A stretch of DNA of 64,000 nt from Codonopsis lanceolata (taxonomy: Eukaryota > Streptophyta > Magnoliopsida > Asterales > Campanulaceae). The notes beneath the pieces were generated by a model. That model was not told where the DNA came from. It made no database searches and worked only from the letters and a program-made list of their open reading frames with translations. The stretch spans positions 20,917,642 through 20,981,641 of the forward strand of contig CM028383.1 of NCBI GenBank assembly GCA_013146195.2, in the 5' to 3' direction. The position numbers were made by a program, and so were the translations under genes. Below, one piece after another: positions 56,392-64,000 of the stretch (the first letter of the stretch is position 1; each line of letters opens with the position of its first letter).

Positions 56392-57564
56392 CTCATAAGA
56401 TCCATTTAGTTAATTGGGATAAGGCTTGTATGAATATCAGGAAGGGAGGCTTAGGTATCAAGAAGCTAAGTTGCTTCAATTCAGCTTTACTTGGTAAATG
56501 GTTTTGGTGATACATGGAGGAAGAGAATGGGTTGTGGAGGAGGGTGGTGATCAGTAGATATGGAGAGGGTGATCATTTTTGGTTTCCTAAAATCGTCGCC
56601 CGTTCTTTTGGGTCAGGAGTTTGGAAAGGAATTTGTAAAAGGTGGGCGCAGTTTGAAAGATTTGTTTCTTTTTAGGCCGGCAATGGTTCTAGAGTAAGAT
56701 TTTGGAAAGACAAGTGGTGTGGGGGAAGAAGAACTATGGAGAGTCTATCCTGAGTTGTACAATTTAGCGGTGGAAAAAAACTACTATGATAGTTTGGTGT
56801 TGAATATTGATCAGTGTAGAGTGGTCTAGAATCCCTTGTTTCGTAGGGATCTTCAAGATTGGGAGATGGAGGTTTGTGGAAATTTTATCGCTTCGCTTTA
56901 TTCGCTTCAGATTGACGGGAGTAGAAATGATAAGGTAAGGTGGGTTGCATCAAATAGCAAAAAGCTTTCTGTTAAATCCTATTTTTTTGCTATGTCGGGC
57001 AGATTGGGGGATTCCTTTCCTTGGAAAGGAATATGGAGGAGTATTACTCTGATTCTTACAGGAGAAAACATTCGCAAAAGGGGGATGGTTTATGTGAACC
57101 GGTGTTACACGTGCAAAGGCGACGAAGAGAGTATTAATCACTTGTTACTGCATTGTCCAGTGGCTCGTTCTTTATGGTATACTGTTTTGGGGCTTTTTAG
57201 GATCTCGTGGGTAATGCCCAGTTCTGTTCGGGGGATGCTTTCCAGTTGGTCACGTTCCAATCGCAGGAGGAGCAATATTCTTTGGGGTGCTATTCCGGCG
57301 GGTGTTTGGTGGACTATTTGGAAAGAGAGGAATAGGAGAATTTTCAATAATAGTGAGGTTTCACTGGATCTATTGAGAGACTGTCTTTTGCGCACATTGT
57401 TTTTGTGGTGTTCTGCGACAGATCAATCGCTCGAGCATTCTTTTGTGGATTTTGTGAATAGTTTTAGTGCTGAGTAGTTTGTATACTCATAGTGTACAAA
57501 GGCAGCGTCACCTATTTTGACACCCGTTATTTTAATATATTCTTTACTTATCAAAAAAAAAAAA

Positions 57565-58592
57565 TTACCCATCCTTATTCCTTACTAACACTAGGACCCT
57601 TCTAAGGTCTATACTTATTAAAAAAAGACCCTTCTAAGGTCTAATGCCTAATTCATCGAGTCCCAACACAAGAAACGGAAGGTGCTAACACCTCAACATA
57701 GAATGCATATACCTCGACTCAACTTAGCCTGTGTTCGACTACTCAGGGTGGTCAACTAAACACATTACACCATGTATGGAACTAAGCACTAACCTTCCAG
57801 TAGGTGTGCTCTACTAGCAAGTACAGTAGGTTTGGTAGTTCTCAATTTGTAAGAAGAGGTGTTTGAAACAGACCAATTTAAATTCTAACCTCAATTGGAT
57901 AAGAAATGAGGGGATGGAAGATTTTCACATTTCCAACAAAATACCAACGTGAGCATTTGTAAGAGCAGCAGCAACGAAAAAAATAAAGGGTCAATGATTT
58001 GAGCTGGTAAGACTTCAACATATGTCACCATGATTACACTAAGATAACCGAGTTAAATGACAAATGTTCAGCTTCATCATCATTGCTCTCTTGGTCAGTT
58101 GGGCAGAGGCAGTAGTACACCTGAAGACAAGCCTATGATCAGTTCTAACACATTTCAGATCCAACGGATCCAGTTAATTGGATCAGAATAGTTATTTCCC
58201 AGTAGCAAATGTACACAATCATCAACAGAGTACTGGTCTGAGGAGTTTCTGGGTAGAATTTAATGCATGTCAGGAATCCAATTGCCACTACTCAGCACCC
58301 TGTCTAATAAAGTCATGATTCCCAGGGTCCCTTTAATGAAATTTCTCTAAGTACAGTTCCTCTTCCTTTCAGGAATTTGTATCAGACCTCTCAAGTTCTC
58401 TACACAGATGCAAACTGCAATAGTCACCCCAGCATCTATCAATGATTCATCGAAATTGAATGGCACAGGATTTGATGATAGCTAACTTTGATGACAAAGG
58501 AAGTATTGTAACTAGAATAAATGGCGAATTCTGGACAGAGTACTTATAGCCTTGTCCTTCCTATTTCCTTATACACCTCAATATTAACTTTC
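57565..58592. other. Between LINE insertions, nothing recognised
   Basis: AT-rich, no long frame. I searched the minus strand for a further CBE1-like exon and saw none. Confidence 0.5.
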
Positions 58593-59745
58593 TTTTTTTT
58601 TTTTGATAAGTAAACTATTATATACCAAAGCGTCTAAACAGGAGACGCGACCTTTTTACAAACTATAAGCATACACAAAACGGACTAATCTATAGAAAGA
58701 CTATTCACAAAATCGATACAAGAAATGTTGTGAATGTTGGAAGAATTAGTGTCCTCAACCCCCCAAAAAGACAACGTACGAAGTAACTCATCCTTTAACT
58801 TATCCACCGTCCTCTCCTCATCCTCAAACACCCTCCTATTCCTTTCCCTCCAAATGATCCACCAAATACCCAGAGGAACTGCGTGCCAGGAGCTGATCCT
58901 TCTTCTCCGCTTGTACAAAGACCAACTCAAAAGGAGATCTTTAACAGATCTCGGCATCACCCAAGCAACAAAGAACAGATCAAGCATTAAATTCCAAAGC
59001 ATAGACACAATAGGGCAGTGTAGCAACAAGTGATTCATACTTTCTTCACATCCTTTGCACATGAAACACCAATTCACATATATCACTCGACGTCTCTGCA
59101 AATTATCCCCTGTAAGGATGGCTTCACTAGCAGCTTCCCATGCAAAAAACAAAACTCTACTCGGAGCTTTCACTCTCCAAATATTCCGCCAAGGGAACAC
59201 AATCTTCTCTCTGTTTGAAAGAATATGATAATAGGATCTAACAGAAAAAATCTTTCTCTTCGAGCCCGCCCACACCACCCTATCCTCCCGCTGCCCCACC
59301 GAGTGAGAGTATAACTTAGCAAAAAACTGAACACAAGAGTCCATCTCCCAATCTTGAAGATCTCTCCGAAATATGGGACTCCAAGAGACTTTCCCTTCCT
59401 CTATATTCAAAATCGAACTTACTAAGCAATCTTTCTCACTTGCTAAATTAAACAAATCTGGGAAAGATCTCCAAAGCTCCTTGTCATCACACCATTTATC
59501 CTTCCAGAATCTAATTGTAGACCCATTGCCAACCTCAAAAGAGATGTGTCTCTCAAACTGAGCCCAACCCTTCCTGACTCCTTTCCAAACCCCCACCCCA
59601 TAGCAGGTAGAAACATCTTTCGGAAACCACAAATGCTCACCCTCACCATACAAGCTCACCACCACTCTCCTCCACCAAGCATTCCTATCCACCACAAATC
59701 TCCAAAGCCACTTCCCCAAAAGAGCCAAATTAAAAAACTTAAGAT
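58593..59745 (-). mobile_element. 5'-truncated L1-type LINE
   Basis: The poly-A tail shows as T's at 58593-58604, followed by the common terminus TTGATAAGTAAA. One open frame (to 58685) covers the ORF2 C-terminus: FFNLALLGKWLWRFVVD, FPWRNIWRVKAPSRVLFFAW, RRRVIYVNWCFMCKGCEESM, NHLLLHCPIVSMLW, WWIIWRERNRRVFED. Homology starts abruptly at about 59742. The frame is intact over roughly 350 codons, so this fragment is young relative to the LINE at 35333. Confidence 0.88.
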
Positions 59746-59929
59746 ATATAAAGGCAAAAATCCTAGCTTCGCCACTGACCAAGCTAGAGCTATTGGTTGG
59801 CAACCATAGTTGTCAAAGTCGAGAGGCGCTAACAAGGTGATAGGTCCATATACAACTTATATAGCTTGCGTGAGTGGTATGGAAGTGTGGGCGTGAATGC
59901 GAAGCTTGCGTGAGTGCGATGTTCAACCT
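59746..59929. other. Junction between two LINEs
   Basis: Contains a repeated word GCTTGCGTGAGTG at 59866-59878 and 59902-59914. The 5' end of the next LINE may begin within it; no target duplication identified. Confidence 0.45.
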
Positions 59930-60344
59930 AGGGTTTGAGCTGAAGAAGGAGGTTCGTTGAGTTTCGTGGGTAACTGTCTAGGCAGAGAGATTCGCCCAGA
60001 CCAGTCGACTAGATCTGTCCTTTCGCCGTCGTCAGAAAGTCGCCGGAAAGATCCCACGCGCTTCCCGCGCCAGCGCGTGGCCGGAATTTTTTTGCTGGTT
60101 GGCTGTCGGACTGTCACAGACTGGGACGCCTGGAGGTCCTGAGTACTGCTTGGTGGTTGGGTTTCCTGTCTGATTAGGTTAAAGCTTCCATTCCTTGGTG
60201 TTGTGACTGGTGCTTAAACAGTTCTTCAGTGCGGTAGGCTAAGGTCTTAGTGAGCTCAAGGAAGAGCAGAGGAGTAGAGGTAGACCGCCCGACATTGTGC
60301 TTTCAACAAGATACTACACAGTAGCTTATCCAGTCTGATGGTCC

Positions 60345-62788
60345 ATGAGAGATCCCGAGGACAGGACTATTTTTCAAGCAGGCAGGAAAACATTCGACGT
60401 TCTGAAGAATCTGGAGGAGAATGGTGTTGTCTTCCAGATAGTGGAGAGATCGAGAGGACGACCGTTTCACATTTTCCTGTCTCTACACGAACTCAAATGG
60501 GTATGCGAATGTCTGTGCAGCTTGTCTCGCATTCAAGGGGTTTTCTGGAAAAAATTGCAATCTCGTGGTAGGGAAGTGATGGTGGCCAAGGAAGTTAATG
60601 CCTCAGGATGGTTCATGAAGGTATCTGCCAGGGGTGTAGGGAAATCAGGGACGATCTGTATTCCGGTGTTTGACACTGTTTCTGGATGGGTTGTGCCAGC
60701 GGAGAAAATGCTTAGATTTTTGAGTAGTTCGCTGAAGGAGAGCCAAGACAAGTTCCATCATTCGCCCGCAGGAGAGACGAGGCAGTCCTACAAGGAGGTG
60801 GCGCAAATCAAGTCTTGGTCGAATTCTAGTCTGCTCACCTTTCGTAGTAAAAATCTTGCGGTAGCAGATTTTGAGGTGGAGGAAAAGTCATGCGAGGTGA
60901 ATCGGAGATTTCTCGAGAGATGCCTGGTGGGTTCTGTGGGCAGTACAGGGAGTTCTGGACTTCTTATTAAGGAATTTCAGGATTGGGTCATTCGAAGCTG
61001 GAGAATAGTTGGAGGAGTGAGGGTAGTAGAAATGAACAGGAACCACTTCTTGATTGAATTCCCGTCGAAGGAGGAAGCCACTCGTATTCTGGAATCGAAA
61101 CAGTGGAAGGTCAATCAGGAAACTTTGCATCTCGAGCGTTGGAGTGAAGAAGGCAGCTGTTTCAGAGATGACAGTAGGCCAGATGTTGTTTGGGTTAGAG
61201 TCTCAGGGTTACCGCTGCACTTGTGGGGAGATGCGGTGTTCCAGGAAATTGGTAGGTTGTGTGGGGGTTTTATTTCGATTGACGAAGCTACAGAGAAGAG
61301 GCAGAATTTGAGATGGGCTAGAATTCAGGTACGATATTCAAACAATATTCCGGCCTGTGTTCGCATTGGAGTTGGGTGTAGCATATTCAAAATTCCAGTC
61401 TGGGTGGAGACTGCAGCTTACCATACTTCGAGGGGGATTTATATCAGTGGAGGAGTAGGGGGGATGAGGAAGGCGAGTGGTTCTCACGCTCACAGAGGAG
61501 AAGCTCAAGTCCAAGGGTTTTGGAAAGTCAAAAATTGCAGCATTGGCAGGGACAACACGTGCTCTGGTCGGAACTCAAAGTTTGAATCAGGTCGTAGCTC
61601 AAATGGTGTCGCTACAGGGGAGAGAGACGGGAGGAAGGGGAAAGAGGTTGATGCAGATGCCTTAGGTGCAATTTTCTGGGCTAAAGACAAGGGACAGGTG
61701 CCGACAGTGGGGCACGCATCTGGGAGCAGCACATCTGAAAGCCCTATTCAGTCTAGGGGCAATTCAGTTAATGAAGATCAAGTTTTTAACCTGGGTAAGC
61801 TTGGTGGGGTTGCTGGTGGGCTCAAGGCTGATCCAGTAGATGTAGTTGGACCTTCTAATTTTGGGTTGGGCCAAGTGGCTGATGATCCGATTGTTGTTGA
61901 AAACCTTGATCGTGGAGTGGGCTGTTTGAGTGGGCCTTATCCTTCGTTCTTTGTTTTAGATGAGGAAATACAATTAGGAAAGGCTGGAGGTTTGGACCAC
62001 ATGGAGACGAGTAAAGAAGTTGAGTCAGAGGTACCTCGCAGTTGGCAGGAAGAAGACAGGGAGTTCGTGACAGGTGGTGCTGCTGCGATGGGAGTTAGCG
62101 AAATTGGGGAGGGCTTAAGTGATGAAGGGGAATGTTGTCGAGTCAACTGCGAGGAGTCTCTTCCCCAGCCTACGACGCATTCTCGTATAGAGGAACCGAA
62201 GGATTTTTTGGAGTGGATCAGTGATAGAAGTCTGCGTCAAGGGTCTGCGAGATCAAATGAGTTTGAAGACAGAGGTTTCGATGGGGAGAATACAGTGTTA
62301 ATGAAAACAGTGATGGACAATTCTAGCAAGACTACACCAGATATCGAAGCAGAAAATCCGAGTAATGAGAATGGTTGTTGTTTGCCTTGCGACCAGTTAG
62401 AAGACTCTGTAAATGAGGAGAATAATACACCAGTGTGCTGTACCCCTCTTGCAGTAATCAGACCTGAAGAATTGTGCGAGATGGCGTATCTTACGGACAG
62501 AGAAATAGATGATGATATTTCGGTTTGGGTTCAACGGAGAGCAAAGAGCTTTGGGAAAATTCTGGGTGCGCGGGCACAGGTTTTGAGGATAAAATTGTGG
62601 ATTTACTGCTCGACATAGAGAAGAAATGGAGATCGTCTGGGGAAGGCAGCAGCAAGAGTTTAAACAAATCGCGGGAAAAAGGCAAGAGGGAGCTTAAGCA
62701 ACTGTGCTGCAGCCTAAACTTTGAGATGTTAAAGGGGCAAGAAGGAGAGGGGAGGAGGAGGAAAAAAACTGGTTGCTATGCATCTTAA
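60345..62788 (+). pseudogene. LINE ORF1 with DUF4283, frameshifted near its end
   Basis: 757 codons open from the ATG at 60345 (MRDPEDRTIFQAGRKTFDVL) to 62618. Residues about 205-335 form DUF4283: HFLIEFPSKEEATRILES, LHLERWSEEG, VWVRVSGLPLHLWGDAVFQE, LCGGFISIDEAT, LRWARIQV. A long acidic, low-complexity middle follows. Comparison with the copy at 37262 shows that the genuine C-terminus (GFEDKIVDLLLDIEKKWRSS, then REKGKRELKQL) is read in the next frame from about 62570 to the TAA at 62786-62788, so one indel lies near 62565. Without it ORF1 would overlap the ORF2 start by 11 bases. An RNA-binding nucleoprotein is expected. No zinc knuckle seen. Confidence 0.87.
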
Positions 62789-64000
62789 AATTTTATCTTG
62801 GAATGTGCGGGGATTAAATGATTTAAGTAAGAGAAACTTGATTAAAGGTTTTTTGAGAAAGTGGAAGCCACATCTAGTTTGTTTCCAAGAAACCAAAATG
62901 GAGAAAGTCGACGTTAGGATTATTAATAGTGTATGGGGAACGAGATGGGTGGAATGGGAACATTTAGGGGCTGTAGGGGCAGCGGGGGGTGTTCTGGTTA
63001 TGTGGGATAGTAGAGTGCTATCAAAGGTGGATTCTCTTATAGGCGTTTTCTCAGTTTCTTGTTTGTTGAAAAATGTGGAAAATGACAGAGAGTGGGTATT
63101 CACAGGAGTATATGGGCCTTGTAGTGGTCCAGATCGGAGACTTTTATGGGATGAGTTAAAGGCTTCAAAATCTAAATGGGATGTTCCGTGGTGTTTAGGT
63201 GGAGATTTCAATGTAGTGAGGTTTCCGCATGAGTGCTCGCTCGCTCGCGAGCCTTTTCTAAGGAGATGATGGAGTTCAATGATTTCATTAATCTTATGGA
63301 GTTGGTGGATCTCGCTTTAGGTGGTGGAGAATTTACTTGGTTCAGGGATGGAGACCGTCATCAATTTTCAAGAATTGATAGATTTCTAATTTCAGGGGAT
63401 TGGGAGGAAAGCTTCAGTGGCGCGATTCAGTCTTGTTTGCCTAGAGTCTCCTCGGATCATGTTCCTTTGCTGCTAGAATGTGGTGGTTTTGCGAAAGGGA
63501 AATCTCCATTCCGATTTGAGAACATGTGGTTAAGAGAAGAGGGGTTCAAGGATTGGGTGATGAATAGATGGAATTCTTACATGGTGGTTGGTGATCCGAG
63601 CTTCAAGTTGGCTAGGAAATTGAAGTTATTAAAGGAAGATTTAAAAGTGTGGAATAGGGACGTCTATGGAGCGGTGGACATCAAAATTAAGGCTATTTCG
63701 GAGGAGATCGGTAGGCTGGATGAAAAAGCAGGGGCAGGCCAGTTGGATGAGGCTGAGGATTCCCACAGGATAGAGCTAAAGCAGGAGTTAACGCGCTTAC
63801 TCATCAATGAAGAGATCAGCTGGAAACAAAAATCTCGGGTTCAGTGGCTCAAAGAAGGTGACAGCAATACAAAGTTCTTCCACAGAATGGCTAGTATTCG
63901 AGGAGTGGCTAAGCGAATTCAGAAAATCAAGATAGATGGTGTAGAGCTGGAAGAGAGGGAAGAGATTAAGCGTGGTATAGCGGGTTTTTACCAACGGCTT
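62778..64000 (+). pseudogene. LINE ORF2: endonuclease and linker, partial
   Basis: The ATG at 62778 opens the endonuclease: LSWNVRGLNDLSKRN, CFQETKMEKVDVRIINSVWG, GAAGGVLVMWDSRVLSKVDS, CLGGDFNVVRFPHE. Asn, Glu and Asp of the active site are present. At 63236-63251 a GCTC-type repeat coincides with a frame change, and the ATG-first frame ends at 63269. From 63266 another frame (MMEFNDFINLMELVDLALGG) continues through FTWFRDGDRHQFSRIDRFLI, SSDHVPLLLE and QKSRVQWLKEGDSNTKFFHR and is open to the window end. A single-step indel would explain the break. RT lies beyond the window. Confidence 0.88.

Larger units (their letters stand above)
53577..56393 (-). mobile_element. 5'-truncated L1-type LINE inserted in the LINE above
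   Basis: Minus-strand element of 2.8 kb. The poly-A tail appears as T's at 53576-53581 followed by TGATAAAG, the reverse of the common LINE tail. The 5' end is inside the ORF2 linker before RT. The flanking word CAT (53574-53576 and 56394-56396) may be a minimal target duplication. Confidence 0.88.
53516..57564 (+). mobile_element. 5'-truncated L1-type LINE, split by another LINE
   Basis: The plus-strand frame KMERDFLWEGQGEEH ends at 53576 and resumes at 56397 as KIHLVNWDKACMNIRKGGLG, in frame if one copy of CAT is counted. The 3' end is TTTACTTATC plus a poly-A run at 57553-57564. Only the C-terminal part of ORF2 is present. A 642-base open stretch (56836-57477) encodes the zinc-binding RT-associated domain: RKRGMVYVNRCYTCKGDEES, INHLLLHCPVARSLW, VWWTIWKERNRRIF. 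Stops occur upstream, and relative to the copy at 53670-54941 a short segment before ILTG is deleted. Confidence 0.88.
59930..64000 (+). mobile_element. L1-type LINE, nearly complete 5' half, runs out of the window
   Basis: The leader of about 400 bases is moderately GC-rich and ends at the ORF1 ATG 60345. ORF1 and ORF2 follow in the arrangement seen in the decayed copy at 35333-39671 and continue beyond 64000. Only two frameshifts are visible in 3.6 kb of coding sequence. Its intact 5' part contrasts with the truncated copies nearby. The exact 5' boundary is uncertain. Confidence 0.88.

Overview
The window is nuclear DNA of a flowering plant, most likely a eudicot. It is AT-rich, has spliced plant-type gene structure, and is dominated by nested plant transposable elements. 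I see no prokaryotic operons, rRNA, tRNA gene or CRISPR array. The one apparently working host gene is on the minus strand at 42474-52349. It is the 3' part of a gene of the At4g01290 / CBE1 (CONSERVED BINDING OF EIF4E 1, plant 4E-T-like) family. Seven exons join in frame with good splice sites; the 5' exons lie beyond what I can find.

Layout. (1) 1-22311: a Ty3/gypsy Tekay-type chromovirus (845-20690) sits inside what looks like an older minus-strand Ty3-type LTR (1-842 and 20698-22311). Its 5' LTR is split by a 9.4-kb CACTA element (906-10348) with CACTA termini, a 3-bp target duplication and subterminal ACAACGTT arrays. The CACTA element shows no transposase. It carries fragments of five unrelated host genes with introns: nodulin homeobox (NDX), an SDI/POLLENLESS3-like TPR protein, a P2B Ca2+-ATPase, an RCC1-repeat protein and a Rab1/RABD GTPase. 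A tRNA-derived SINE sits in the Rab intron.

(2) 22312-29827: a 1.4-kb Mutator-like element with long terminal inverted repeats and a 9-bp target duplication; a block of ATCGCGAT-like motifs beside a possible MuDR-type ORF remnant; and a 3.4-kb AT-rich tandem array of roughly 80-bp units, broken by an 824-bp hAT element and AAT microsatellites. (3) 29828-35232: a decayed Ty1/copia element (5' LTR, primer site, gag, protease, integrase, start of RT) cut by a 100-N assembly gap. (4) 35333-39671: a decayed minus-strand L1-type LINE with its 3' half lost at the gap.

(5) 39672-64000: intergenic DNA with Stowaway-like MITEs, then the host gene. Its 3.9-kb last intron holds two hAT MITE copies in opposite orientation. 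Its first visible intron, or upstream region, holds LINEs inserted into each other (a minus-strand LINE at 53577-56393 inside a plus-strand LINE at 53516-57564) and another minus-strand LINE (58593-59745). A much better preserved plus-strand LINE (about 59930 to beyond 64000) has a long ORF1 and the endonuclease part of ORF2.

Only the CBE1-like gene looks under selection; the rest is mobile DNA at different stages of decay. The most unusual object is the multi-gene-capturing CACTA element, whose empty site is preserved in the sister LTR.
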